In this document: in pieces, positions 1-11,327 of the stretch
Layout: the number at the start of each line of letters is the position of its first letter
Position numbering within the stretch: the stretch's first letter is position 1
Assembly (NCBI RefSeq): GCF_031143425.1
Contig: NW_027150004.1
Span: 62,001-126,000 of the forward strand
Reading direction: 5' to 3'
Source: Pleurodeles waltl
Taxonomy: Eukaryota; Chordata; Amphibia; Caudata; Salamandridae
Length of the DNA: 64,000 bases
The notes under the pieces: model-generated
Seen by the model: only the letters and a program-made list of their open reading frames with translations
What the model was told of the DNA's origin: nothing
Database searches by the model: none
Position numbers and translations under genes: made by a program

Positions 1-895
1 CGTTACCTAGCATGTTTTCATATGCCCCGTTTATATCGTACACTAAGACTACGTGATGGGCCACGGGGGAAACCTCACCAGCAACCTTGTGTGCCTTTGG
101 CAATGTGATCGTTACTAGTGCGTCTTTGTGGAGATGTCCTCGTGCTTCTGCGCACCAACAACGCACGACCTGAATCGGCGGTAAACGCAGTGGTGTCGTT
201 TTGGAAAGCTGTCCATCATCCTGGTAAAAGGCGGGAATTCCTTTGCCTACTACGAGGGAGGACGGGGCGTGGCTCAGTGGGCGGAGCTTACAGGTGATTC
301 ATAAAGGGAGAACCAGCTGCTCTGTGTCTGCAGGAAAGGAAGATAGAACCCGCGCGTCACAGTCAGATACAGATTACGCTCCAGTACATCATCAATTCAC
401 CTCCAGGAAGGATTCTAGATTGTTTTCTGCTATGGAATCTATGAGCGCACAGCCTTGCTTTATCTTTCCCACGCCCAAGAGTTAGGGTGGCTTGTCCTTT
501 CCAGAAGCTGAGCTTCACCTGGGGCACCTGCTACGTTTATATTTGTAAGTGCTTCCTGTTGAGGTTTAGTTTCTGTAAAATGAGCATCATGGCCTACCCA
601 ACCGGAGTATTTTCTACGAGTAAGTCAGTAAGCGTTACCTAGCATGTTTTCATATGCCCCGTGTATATTGTACACTAAGACTACGTGATGGGCTACGGGG
701 GACACCTCACCAGCAACCTTGTGTGGCTTTGGCAATGTGATTGTTGCTAGTGCGTCTTTGTGGAGATGTCCTCGTGCTTCTGCGCACCAACAACGCACGA
801 CCTGAATCGGCGGTAAACGCAGTGGTGTCGTTTTGGAAAGCTGTCCATCATCCTGGTAAAAGGCGGGAATTCCTTTGCCTACTACGAGGGTGGAC

Positions 896-939
896 GGGGC
901 GTGGCTCAGCGGGCGGAGCTTACAGGTGATTCATAAAGG
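896..939 (+). promoter_or_regulatory. Promoter-like GC-rich cassette, present in essentially every monomer
   Basis: Seen directly: GGGGCGTGGC (896-905) and GGGCGGAGC (911-919), both Sp/KLF-type GC-box-like motifs, then a TATA-like TTCATAAAGG (930-939). The order and spacing resemble a compact RNA polymerase II core promoter and are kept in nearly all copies. Variants are mainly single substitutions, such as CAGCGGG versus CAGTGGG, or GCATGGC at 41783 and 45558. The same bases contain a polymerase III A-box-like motif, annotated separately; the two readings compete. Conservation alone is weak evidence because the array is homogenised throughout. Function is inference. Confidence 0.3.
902..919 (+). 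promoter_or_regulatory. Pol III A-box-like motif in a tRNA-like D-arm
   Basis: TGGCTCAGCGG (902-912; TGGCTCAGTGG in many other monomers) fits the A-box consensus TRGYNNARNGG at every position. It sits in a D-arm-like hairpin: GCTC (904-907), an 8-base loop, GAGC (916-919), as at the head of many tRNAs and tRNA-derived SINEs. The best downstream B-box candidate is GATAGAACC (974-982), which misses the GWTCRANNC consensus at one position and lies 72 bp away, longer than usual. A T run at 1055-1058 (five Ts in other types) could terminate a transcript of about 170 nt. I see no full tRNA fold, so this is at most a decayed tRNA-derived head. Confidence 0.25.
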
Positions 940-942
940 GAG

Positions 943-965
943 AACCAGCTGCTCTGTGTCTGCAG
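943..965 (+). promoter_or_regulatory. Candidate 3' splice site (pyrimidine-rich tract + CTGCAG)
   Basis: A pyrimidine-rich stretch ends in GTCTGCAG followed by G, matching a vertebrate acceptor. In the C, D, E and F monomers the tract is better still (CCTTCTACTCTGTGTCTGCAG type, with CCAGCTACT in D). The next strong donor is 211 bp downstream (GTAAGT at 1177), which would define an exon-sized interval. This is sequence match only, with no evidence of splicing. Confidence 0.25.
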
Positions 966-1173
966 GAAAGGAAGATAGAACCCGCGCGTCACAGTCAGAT
1001 ACAGATTACGCTCCAGTACATCATCAATTCACCTCCAGGAAGGATTCTAGATTGTTTTCTGCTATGGAATCTATGAGCGCACAGCCTTGCTTTATCTTTC
1101 CCACGCCCAAGAGTTAGGGTGGCTTGTCCTTTCCAGAAGCTGAGCTTCACCTGGGGCACCTGCTACGTTTATA

Positions 1174-1182
1174 TTTGTAAGT
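1174..1182 (+). promoter_or_regulatory. Candidate 5' splice site TTTGTAAGT
   Basis: GTAAGT at 1177-1182 matches positions +1 to +6 of the donor consensus, although the exonic side (TTT) is not the usual MAG. It is kept in A, B, C and E monomers. In D monomers and in the long-frame form of F it becomes GTAAAT with a 2-bp shortening just downstream, so the potential donor is type-specific. Confidence 0.2.
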
Positions 1183-1248
1183 GCTTCCTGTTGAGGTTTA
1201 GTTTCTGTAAAATGAGCATCATGGCCTACCCAACCGGAGTATTTTCTA

Positions 1249-1257
1249 CGAGTAAGT
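1249..1257 (+). promoter_or_regulatory. Candidate 5' splice site CGAGTAAGT near the monomer end
   Basis: CGA followed by GTAAGT (1252-1257) is a good donor match and lies seven bases before the next GCGTTACC. It is present in nearly all monomers; in three E monomers the bases before it are changed to ACAAAGAG (10688, 15082 and 23893), leaving GTAAGT intact. It could pair with the acceptor of the following monomer. Inference only. Confidence 0.2.
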
Positions 1258-1894
1258 CAGTAAGCGTTACCTAGCATGTTTTCATATGCCCCGTGTATAT
1301 TGTACACTAAGACTACGTGATGGGCCACGGGGGACACCTCACCAGCAACCTTGTGTGCCTTTGGCAATGTGATCGTTACTAGTGCGTCTTTGTGGAGATG
1401 TCCTCGTGCTTCTGCGCACCAACAACGCACGACCTGAATCGGCGGTAAACGCAGTGGTGTCGTTTTGGAAAGCTGTCCATCATCCTGGTAAAAGGCGGGA
1501 ATTCCTTTGCCTACTACGAGGGAGGACGGGGCGTGGCTCAGTGGGCAGAGCTTACAGGTGATTCATAAAGGGAGAACCTTCTACTCTGTGTCTGCAGGAG
1601 AGGAAGATAGAACCCGCGCGTCACAGTCAGATACAGATTACGCTCCAGTACATCATCAATTCACCTCCAGGAAGGATTCTAGATCTTTTTCTGCTATAGG
1701 ATCTCTGAGCGCACAGCCTTGCTTTATCTTTGCCAAGCCCAATAGTTAGGGTGGCTTGTCCTTTCCAGAAGCTGAGCTTCAACTGGGGCACCTGCTACGT
1801 TTATATTTGTAAGTGCTTCCTGTTGAGGTTTAGTTTCTTTAAAATGAGCATCATGGCCTACCCAACGGAGTATTTTCTACGAGTAAGTCAGTAA

Positions 1895-4800
1895 GCGTTA
1901 CCTAGCATGTTTTCATATGCCCCGTTTATATTGTACACTAAGACTACGTGATGGGCCTCGGGGGAAACGTCTCCAGCAACCTTGTGTGCCTTTGGCAATG
2001 TGATCGTTACTAGTGCGTCTTTGTGGAGATGTCCTCGTGCTTCTGCGCACAACCTGAATCGGCGGTAAACGCAGTGGTGTCGTTTTGGAAAGCTGTCCAT
2101 CATCCTGGTAAAAGGCGGGAATTCCTTTGCCTACTACGAGGGTGGACGGGGCGTGGCTCAGCGGGCGGAGCTTACAGGTGATTCATAAAGGGAGAACCGG
2201 CTGCTCTGTGTCTGCAGGAAAGGAAGATAGAACCCGCGCGTCACAGTCAGATACAGATTACGCTCTAGTACATCATCAATTCACCTCCAGGAAGGATTCT
2301 AGATTGTTTTCTGCTATGGAATCTATGAGCGCACAGCCTTGTTTTATCTTTCCCACGCCCAAGAGTTAGGGTTGTTTGTCCTTTCCAGAAGCTGAGCTTC
2401 ACCTGGGGCACCTGCTACGTTTATATTTGTAAGTGCTTCCTGTTGAGGTTTAGTTTCTGTAAAATGAGCATCATGGCCTACCCAACCGGAGTATTTTCTA
2501 CGAGTAAGTCAGTAAGCGTTACCTAGCATGTTTTCATATGCCCCGTGTATATTGTACACTAAGACTACGTGATGGGCCACGGGGGACACCTCACCAGCAA
2601 CCTTGTGTGCCTTTGGCAATGTGATCGTTACTAGTGCGTCTTTGTGGAGATGTCCTCGTGCTTCTGCGCACCAACAACGCACGACCTGAATCGGCGGTAA
2701 ACGCAGTGGTGTCGTTTTGGAAAGCTGTCCATCATCCTGGTAAAAGGCGGGAATTCCTTTGCCTACTACGAGGGTGGACGGGGCGTGGCTCAGCGGGCGG
2801 AGCTTACAGGTGATTCATAAAGGGAGAACCAGCTGCTCTGTGTCTGCAGGAAAGGAAGATAGAACCCGCGCGTCACAGTCAGATACAGATTACGCTCCAG
2901 TACATCATCAATTCACCTCCAGGAAGGATTCTAGATTGTTTTCTGCTATGGAATCTATGAGCGCACAGCCTTGCTTTATCTTTCCCACGCCCAAGAGTTA
3001 GGGTGGCTTGTCCTTTCCAGAAGCTGAGCTTCACCTGGGGCACCTGCTACGTTTATATTTGTAAGTGCTTCCTGTTGAGGTTTAGTTTCTGTAAAATGAG
3101 CATCATGGCCTACCCAACCGGAGTATTTTCTACGAGTAAGTCAGTAAGCGTTACCTAGCATGTTTTCATATGCCCCGTGTATATTGTACACTAAGACTAC
3201 GTGATGGGCCACGGGGGACACCTCACCAGCAACCTTGTGTGCCTTTGGCAATGTGATCGTTACTAGTGCGTCTTTGTGGAGATGTCCTCGTGCTTCTGCG
3301 CACCAACAACGCACGACCTGAATCGGCGGTAAACGCAGTGGTGTCGTTTTGGAAAGCTGTCCATCATCCTGGTAAAAGGCGGGAATTCCTTTGCCTACTA
3401 CGAGGGAGGACGGGGCGTGGCTCAGTGGGCGGAGCTTACAGGTGATTCATAAAGGGAGAACCTTCTACTCTGTGTCTGCAGGAGAGGAAGATAGAACCCG
3501 CGCGTCACAGTCAGATACAGATTACGCTCCAGTACATCATCAATTCACCTCCAGGAAGGATTCTAGATCTTTTTCTGCTATAGGATCTCTGAGCGCACAG
3601 CCTTGCTTTATCTTTGCCAAGCCCAATTGTTAGGGTGGCTTGTCCTTTCCAGAAGCTGAGCTTCAACTGGGGCACCTGCTACGTTTATATTTGTAAGTGC
3701 TTCCTGTTGAGGTTTAGTTTCTGTAAAATGAGCATCATGGCCTACCCAACGGAGTATTTTCTACGAGTAAGTCAGTAAGCGTTACCTAGCGTGTTTTCAT
3801 ATGCCCCGTTTATATTGTACACTAAGACTACGTGATGGGCCTCGGGGGAAACCTCACCAGCAACCTTGTGTGCCTTTGGCAATGTGATCGTTACTAGTGC
3901 GTCTTTGTGGAGATGTCCTCGTGCTTCTGCGCATCAACAACGCACGACCTGAATCGGCGGTAAACACAGTGGTGTCGTTTTGGAAAGCTATCCATCATCC
4001 TGGTAAAAGGCGGGAATTCCTTTGCCTACTACGAGGGTGGACGGGGCGTGGCTCAGCGGGCGGAGCTTACAGGTGATTCATAAAGGGAGAACCAGCTACT
4101 CTGTGTCTGCAGGAGAGGAAGATAGAACCCGCGCGTCACAGTCAGATACAGATTACGCTCCAGTACATCATCAGTTCACCTCCAGGAAGGATTCTAGATC
4201 TTTTTCTGCTATGGAATCTATGAGCGCACAGCCTTGCTTTATCTTTGCCAAGCCCAAGTTAGGGTGGCTTGTCCTTTCCAGAAGCTGAGCTTCAACTGGG
4301 GCACCTGCTACGTTTATATTTGTAAATGCTTCCTTTGAGGTTTAGTTTCTGTAAAATGAGCATCATGGCCTACCCAACCGGAGTATTTTCTACGAGTAAG
4401 TCAGTAAGCGTTACCTAGCATGTTTTCATATGCCCCGTTTATATTGTACACTAAGACTACGTGATGGGCCACGGGGGAAACCTCACCAGCAACCTTGTGT
4501 GCCTTTGGCAATGTGATCGTTACTAGTGCGTCTTTGTGGAGATGTCCTCGTGCTTCTGCGCACCAACAACGCACGACCTGAATCGGCGGTAAACGCAGTG
4601 GTGTCGTTTTGGAAAGCTGTCCATCATCCTGGTAAAAGGCGGGAATTCCTTTGCCTACTACGAGGGAGGACGGGGCGTGGCTCAGTGGGCGGAGCTTACA
4701 GGTGATTCATAAAGGGAGAACCTTCTACTCTGTGTCTGCAGGAGAGGAAGATAGAACCCGCGTGTCACAGTCAGATACAGATTACGCTCCAGTACATCAT

Positions 4801-6933
4801 CAATTCACCTCCAGGAAGGATTCTAGATCTTTTTCTGCTATAGGATCTCTGAGCGCACAGCCTTGCTTTATCTTTGCCAAGCCCAATAGTTAGGGTGGCT
4901 TGTCCTTTCCAGAAGCTGAGCTTCAACTGGGGCACCTGCTACGTTTATATTTGTAAGTGCTTCCTGTTGAGGTTTAGTTTCTGTAAAATGAGCATCATGG
5001 CCTACCCAACGGAGTATTTTCTACGAGTAAGTCAGTAAGCGTTACCTAGCATGTTTTCATATGCCCTGTGTATATTGTACACTAAGACTACGTGATGGGC
5101 CACGGGGGAAACCTCACCAGCAACCTTGTGTGCCTTTGGCAATGTGATTGTTACTAGTGCGTCTTTGTGGAGATGTCCTCGTGCTTCTGCGCACCAACAA
5201 CGCACGACCTGAATCGGCGGTAAACGCAGTGGTGTCGTTTTGGAAAGCTGTCCATCATCCTGGTAAAAGGCGGGAATTCCTTTGCCTACTACGAGGGTGG
5301 ACGGGGCGTGGCTCAGCGGGCGGAGCTTACAGGTGATTCATAAAGGGAGAACCAGCTGCTCTGTGTCTGCAGGAAAGGAAGATAGAACCCGCGCGTCACA
5401 GTCAGATACAGATTACGCTCCAGTACATCATCAATTCACCTCCAGGAAGGATTCTAGATTGTTTTCTGCTATGGAATCTATGAGCGCACAGCCTTGCTTT
5501 ATCTTTCCCACGCCCAAGAGTTAGGGTGGCTTGTCCTTTCCAGAAGCTGAGCTTCACCTGGGGCACCTGCTACGTTTATATTTGTAAGTGCTTCCTGTTG
5601 AGGTTTAGTTTCTGTAAAATGAGCATCATGGCCTACCCAACCGGAGTATTTTCTACGAGTAAGTCAGTAAGCGTTACCTAGCATGTTTTCATATGCCCCG
5701 TGTATATTGTACACTAAGACTACGTGATGGGCCACGGGGGACACCTCACCAGCAACCTTGTGTGCCTTTGGCAATGCGATCGTTACTAGTGCGTCTTTGT
5801 GGAGATGTCCTCGTGCTTCTGCGCACCAACAACGCACGACCTGAATCGGCGGTAAACGCAGTGGTGTCGTTTTGGAAAGCTGTCCATCATCCTGGTAAAA
5901 GGCGGGAATTCCTTTGCCTACTACGAGGGTGGACGGGGCGTGGCTCAGCGGGCGGAGCTTACAGGTGATTCATAAAGGGAGAACCAGCTGCTCTGTGTCT
6001 GCAGGAAAGGAAGATAGAACCCGCGCGTCACAGTCAGATACAGATTACGCTCCAGTACATCATCAATTCACCTCCAGGAAGGATTCTAGATTGTTTTCTG
6101 CTATGGAATCTATGAGCGCACAGCCTTGCTTTATCTTTCCCACGCCCAAGAGTTAGGGTGGCTTGTCCTTTCCAGAAGCTGAGCTTCACCTGGGGCACCT
6201 GCTACGTTTATATTTGTAAGTGCTTCCTGTTGAGGTTTAGTTTCTGTAAAATGAGCATCATGGCCTACCCAACCGGAGTATTTTCTACGAGTAAGTCAGT
6301 AAGCGTTACCTAGCATGTTTTCATATGCCCCGTGTATATTGTACACTAAGACTACGTGATGGGCCACGGGGGACACCTCACCAGCAACCTTGTGTGCCTT
6401 TGGCAATGTGATCGTTACTAGTGCGTCTTTGTGGAGATGTCCTCGTGCTTCTGCGCACTAACAACGCACGACCTGAATCGGCGGTAAACGCAGTGGTGTC
6501 GTTTTGGAAAGCTGTCCATCATCCTGGTAAAAGGCGGGAATTCCTTTGCCTACTACGAGGGAGGACGGGGCGTGGCTCAGTGGGCGGAGCTTACAGGTGA
6601 TTCATAAAGGGAGAACCTTCTACTCTGTGTCTGCAGGAGAGGAAGATAGAACCCGCGCGTCACAGTCAGATACAGATTACGCTCCAGTACATCATCAATT
6701 CACCTCCAGGAAGGATTCTAGATCTTTTTCTGCTATAGGATCTCTGAGCGCACAGCCTTGCTTTATCTTTGCCAAGCCCAATTGTTAGGGTGGCTTGTCC
6801 TTTCCAGAAGCTGAGCTTCAACTGGGGCACCTGCTACGTTTATATTTGTAAGTGCTTCCTGTTGAGGTTTAGTTTCTTTAAAATGAGCATCATGGCCTAC
6901 CCAACGGAGTATTTTCTACGAGTAAGTCAGTAA
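1895..6933 (+). repeat. HOR block 1 (8-mer): B-A-E/C-D-F-A-A-E
   Basis: Monomer starts are 1895, 2516, 3148, 3779, 4408, 5039, 5671 and 6303. The opening B monomer has the 11-bp deletion but continues with an A-like right half. The monomer at 3148 is E-like on the left and C-like on the right, with TCTGTAAAA instead of TCTTTAAAA. Two consecutive A monomers (5039, 5671) lengthen the block. Rare markers here (3791, 3966, 3990, 4763, 6459) recur exactly 13,205 bp downstream. Confidence 0.85.
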
Positions 6934-9900
6934 GCGTTACCTAGCATGTTTTCATATGCCCCGTTTATATTGTACACTAAGACTACGTGATGGGCCTCGG
7001 GGGAAACGTCTCCAGCAACCTTGTGTGCCTTTGGCAATGTGATCGTTACTAGTGCGTCTTTGTGGAGATGTCCTCGTGCTTCTGCGCACAACCTGAATCG
7101 GCGGTAAACGCAATGGTGTCGTTTTGGAAAGCTGTCCATCATCCTGGTAAAAGGCGGGAATTCCCTTGCCTACTACGAGGGTGGACGGGGCGTGGCTCAG
7201 CGGGCGGAGCTTACAGGTGATTCATAAAGGGAGAACCTTCTACTCTGTGTCTGCAGGAGAGGAAGATAGAACCCGCGCGTCACAGTCAGATACAGATTAC
7301 GCTCCAGTACATCATCAATTCACCTCCAGGAAGGATTCTAGATTGTTTTCTGCTATGGAATCTATGAGCGCACAGCCTTGCTTTATCTTTCCCACGCCCA
7401 AGAGTTAGGGTGGCTTGTCCTTTCCAGAAGCTGAGCTTTAACTGGGGCACCTGCTACGTTTATATTTGTAAGTGTTTCCTGTTGAAGTTTAGTTTCTGTA
7501 AAATGAGCATCATGGCCTACCCAACCGGAGTATTTTCTACGAGTAAGTCAGTAAGCGTTACCTAGCATGTTTTCATATGCCCCGTTTATATTGTACACTA
7601 AGACTACGTGATGGGCCACAGGGGAAACCTCACCAGCAACTTTGTGTGCCTTTGGCAATGTGATCGTTACTAGTGCGTCTTTGTGGAGATGTCCTCGTGC
7701 TTCTGCGCACCAACAACGCACGACCTGAATCGGCGGTAAACGCAGTGGTGTCGTTTTGGAAAGCTGTCCATCATCCTGGTAAAAGGCGGGAATTCCTTTG
7801 CCTACTACGAGGGAGGACGGGGCGTGGCTCAGTGGGCGGAGCTTACAGGTGATTCATAAAGGGAGAACCTTCTACTCTGTGTCTGCAGGAGAGGAAGATA
7901 GAACCCGCGCGTCACAGTCAGATACAGATTACGCTCCAGTACATCATCAATTCACCTCCAGGAAGGATTCTAGATCTTTTTCTGCTATAGGATCTCTGAG
8001 CGCACAGCCTTGCTTTATCTTTGCCAAGCCCAATAGTTAGGGTGGCTTGTCCTTTCCAGAAGCTGAGCTTCAACTGGGGCACCTGCTACGTTTATATTTG
8101 TAAGTGCTTCCTGTTGAGGTTTAGTTTCTGTAAAATGAGCATCATGGCCTACCCAACGGAGTATTTTCTACGAGTAAGTCAGTAAGCGTTACCTAGCATG
8201 TTTTCATATGCCCCGTTTATATTGTACACTAAGACTACGTGATGGGCCTCGGGGGAAACCTCACCAGCAACCTTGTGTGCCTTTGGCAATGTGATCGTTA
8301 CTAGTGCGTCTTTGTGGAGATGTCCTCGTGCTTCTGCGCATCAACAACGCACGACCTGAATCGGCGGTAAACGCAGTGGTGTCGTTTTGGAAAGCTGTCC
8401 ATCATCCTGGTAAAAGGCGGGAATTCCTTTGCCTACTACGAGGGTGGACGGGGCGTGGCTCAGCGGGCGGAGCTTACAGGTGATTCATAAAGGGAGAACC
8501 AGCTACTCTGTGTCTGCAGGAGAGGAAGATAGAACCCGCGCGTCACAGTCAGATACAGATTACGCTCCAGTACATCATCAGTTCACCTCCAGGAAGGATT
8601 CTAGATCTTTTTCTGCTATGGAATCTATGAGCGCACAGCCTTGCTTTATCTTTGCCAAGCCCAAGTTAGGGTGGCTTGTCCTTTCCAGAAGCTGAGCTTC
8701 AACTGGGGCACCTGCTACGTTTATATTTGTAAATGCTTCCTTTGAGGTTTAGTTTCTGTAAAATGAGCATCATGGCCTACCCAACCGGAGTATTTTCTAC
8801 GAGTAAGTCAGTAAGCGTTACCTAGCATGTTTTCATATGCCCCGTTTATATTGTACACTAAGACTACGTGATGGGCCACGGGGGAAACCTCACCAGCAAC
8901 CTTGTGTGCCTTTGGCAATGTGATCGTTACTAGTGCGTCTTTGTGGAGATGTCCTCGTGCTTCTGCGCACCAACAACGCACGACCTGAATCGGCGGTAAA
9001 CGCAGTGGTGTCGTTTTGGAAAGCTGTCCATCATCCTGGTAAAAGGCGGGAATTCCTTTGCCTACTACGAGGGAGGACGGGGCGTGGCTCAGTGGGCGGA
9101 GCTTACAGGTGATTCATAAAGGGAGAACCTTCTACTCTGTGTCTGCAGGAGAGGAAGATAGAACCCGCGCGTCACAGTCAGATACAGATTACGCTCCAGT
9201 ACATCATCAATTCACCTCCAGGAAGGATTCTAGATCTTTTTCTGCTATAGGATCTCTGAGCGCACAGCCTTGCTTTATCTTTGCCAAGCCCAAGTTAGGG
9301 TGGCTTGTCCTTTCCAGAAGCTGAGCTTCAACTGGGGCACCTGCTACGTTTATATTTGTAAATGCTTCCTTTGAGTTTTAGTTTCTGTAAAATGAGCATC
9401 ATGGCCTACCCAACCAGAGTATTTTCTACGAGTAAGTCAGTAAGCGTTACCTAGCATGTTTTCATATGCCCTGTGTGTATTGTACACTAAGACTACGTGA
9501 TGGGCAACGGGGGAAACCTCACCAGCAACCTTGTGTGCCTTTGGCAATGTGATTGTTACTAGTGCGTCTTTGTGGAGATGTCCTCGTGCTTCTGCGCACC
9601 AACAACGCACGACCTGAATCGGCGGTAAACGCAGTGGTGTCGTTTTGGAAAGCTGTCCATCATCCTGGTAAAAGGCGGGAATTCCTTTGCCTACTACGAG
9701 GGTGGACGGGGCGTGGCTCAGCGGGCGGAGCTTACAGGTGATTCATAAAGGGAGAACCAGCTGCTCTGTGTCTGCAGGAAAGGAAGATAGAACCCGCGCG
9801 TCACAGTCAGATACAGATTACGCTCCAGTACATCATCAATTCACCTCCAGGAAGGATTCTAGATTGTTTTCTGCTATGGAATCTATGAGCGCACAGCCTT

Positions 9901-11240
9901 GCTTTATCTTTCCCACGCCCAAGAGTTAGGGTGGCTTGTCCTTTCCAGAAGCTGAGCTTCACCTGGGGCACCTGCTACGTTTATATTTGTAAGTGCTTCC
10001 TGTTGAGGTTTAGTTTCTGTAAAATGAGCATCATGGCCTACCCAACCGGAGTATTTTCTACGAGTAAGTCAGTAAGCGTTACCTAGCATGTTTTCATATG
10101 CCCCGTGTATATTGTACACTAAGACTACGTGATGGGCCACGGGGGACACCTCACCAGCAACCTTGTGTGCCTTTGGCAATGTGATCGTTACTAGTGCGTC
10201 TTTGTGGAGATGTCCTCGTGCTTCTGCGCACCAACAACGCACGACCTGAATCGGCGGTAAACGCAGTGGTGTCGTTTTGGAAAGCTGTCCATCATCCTGG
10301 TAAAAGGCGGGAATTCCTTTGCCTACTACGAGGGAGGACGGGGCGTGGCTCAGTGGGCGGAGCTTACAGGTGATTCATAAAGGGAGAACCTTCTACTCTG
10401 TGTCTGCAGGAGAGGAAGATAGAACCCGCGCGTCACAGTCAGATACAGATTACGCTCCAGTACATCATCAATTCACCTCCAGGAAGGATTCTAGATCTTT
10501 TTCTGCTATAGGATCTCTGAGCGCACAGCCTTGCTTTATCTTTGCCAAGCCCAATAGTTAGGGTGGCTTGTCCTTTCCAGAAGCTGAGCTTCAACTGGGG
10601 CACCTGCTACGTTTATATTTGTAAGTGCTTCCTGTTGAGGTTTAGTTTCTTTAAAATGAGCATCATGGCCTACCCAACGGAGTATTTACAAAGAGTAAGT
10701 CAGTAAGCGTTACCTAGCATGTTTTCATATGCCCCGTTTATATTGTACACTAAGACTACGTGATGGGCCTCGGGGGAAACGTCTCCAGCAACCTTGTGTG
10801 CCTTTGGCAATGTGATCGTTACTAGTGCGTCTTTGTGGAGATGTCCTCGTGCTTCTGCGCACAACCTGAATCGGCGGTAAACGCAGTGGTGTCGTTTTGG
10901 AAAGCTGTCCATCATCCTGGTAAAAGGCGGGAATTCCCTTGCCTACTACGAGGGTGGACGGGGCGTGGCTCAGTGGGCGGAGCTTACAGGTGATTCATAA
11001 AGGGAGAACCTTCTACTCTGTGTCTGCAGGAGAGGAAGATAGAACCCGCGCGTCACAGTCAGATACAGATTACGCTCCAGTTCATCATCAATTCACCTCC
11101 AGGAAGGATTCTAGATTGTTTTCTGCTATGGAATCTATGAGCGCACAGCCTTGCTTTATCTTTCCCACGCCCAAGAGTTAGGGTGGCTTGTCCTTTCCAG
11201 AAGCTGAGCTTTAACTGGGGCACCTGCTACGTTTATATTT
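3779..11240 (+). repeat. Segmental duplication, copy 1 (offset 13,205 bp)
   Basis: This stretch matches 16984-24445 marker for marker: rare states at 3791, 3966, 3990, 4763, 6459, 10688-10692 and 11082 recur at 16996, 17171, 17195, 17968, 19664, 23893-23897 and 24287, always 13,205 bp apart, with monomer spacings identical throughout. Differences are few, such as the C at 5777 in copy 1. The true left edge may extend to about 3.3 kb. Confidence 0.85.
6934..10706 (+). repeat. HOR block 2 (canonical 6-mer B-C-D-F-A-E, 3,773 bp)
   Basis: Monomer starts are 6934 (B), 7555 (C), 8186 (D), 8815 (F), 9444 (A, with GGGCAACGGG) and 10076 (E). This is a clean copy of the canonical HOR and the best reference for it. 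The B monomer has GCAATGG instead of GCAGTGG. The E monomer ends with the rare ACAAA replacement at 10688-10692. The block is repeated at 11328-15100 and at 20139-23911. Confidence 0.88.
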
Positions 11241-11327
11241 GTAAGTGTTTCCTGTTGAAGTTTAGTTTCTGTAAAATGAGCATCATGGCCTACCCAACCG
11301 GAGTATTTTCTACGAGTAAGTCAGTAA
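10707..11327 (+). repeat. HOR block 3 (lone B monomer at a duplication junction)
   Basis: This 621 bp B monomer carries the 11-bp deletion and the private T at 11082 (CCAGTTCATC instead of CCAGTACATC). It is followed directly by a second deletion-bearing monomer at 11328, the only place in the window with two short monomers in a row. The same private T recurs at 15476 and 24287 in the matching B monomers. The doublet marks the join of the 4,394 bp duplication. Confidence 0.85.

Larger units (their letters stand above)
632..1263 (+). repeat. Reference satellite monomer (type A, 632 bp)
   Basis: First fully contained monomer, used here to place the internal motifs. It begins at GCGTTACC and ends just before the next GCGTTACC at 1264. 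In order it holds: an AT-richer left end with GTGTATATTGTACAC (a 5-bp inverted repeat around a 5-base centre); the segment with GCACCAACAACGCACG that is shortened in B monomers; an EcoRI site; the GC-rich cassette at 896-939; a 3' splice-site-like CTGCAG ending at 965; XbaI TCTAGA; a T run at 1055-1058; and GTAAGT at 1177 and 1252. No gene is seen in it. Confidence 0.9.
1..1894 (+). repeat. Tail of a preceding HOR block (3 monomers, F/A-A-E)
   Basis: Monomers start just before base 1 and at 632 and 1264. The first is chimeric: its left half is F-like (ATATCGTAC, GCCACGGG, GAAACCTC, GAGGGAGGA) and its right half is A-like (CCAGCTGCT, GGAAAGG, CCCACGCCCAAGAG). The second is a clean A monomer and the third an E monomer, with TCTTTAAAA and the shortened CAACGGAG, placed just before the next B monomer as in other blocks. 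The opening B monomer of this block lies outside the window. Confidence 0.85.

Noticed and set aside
830..850. CENP-B box-like TCGTTTTGGAAAGCTG.
   Set aside because: Lacks the essential CGGG and has wrong spacing between the core parts.
741..929. Forward 60- to 62-codon frames in A monomers, and a 122-codon fusion at 40999 and 44774.
   Set aside because: They arise from single-base differences and from the extra A at 41117-41119 and 44892-44894, which joins two frames. No domain, no consistent start.
1113..1119. TTAGGG once per monomer, as in vertebrate telomeres.
   Set aside because: A single hexamer per 630 bp with no tandem run; chance occurrence.
1291..1305. Inverted repeat GTGTATATTGTACAC as an operator or nuclear-receptor-like site.
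   Set aside because: Only five base pairs per arm, broken in the GTTTATATT types, and no supporting context.
1888..2103. Reverse-strand 71-codon ATG frame, recurring in every B monomer (18 places).
   Set aside because: It exists only because the 11-bp deletion joins two frames; no homology recognised, no Kozak or upstream signal evident, and identical copies reflect homogenisation.
4160..4190. Hammerhead ribozyme core: CTGATGA on the reverse strand (CATCATCAG) in D monomers.
   Set aside because: No GAAA and cleavage-site elements at proper spacing, and the critical C is lost in all other types (CATCAATTC).
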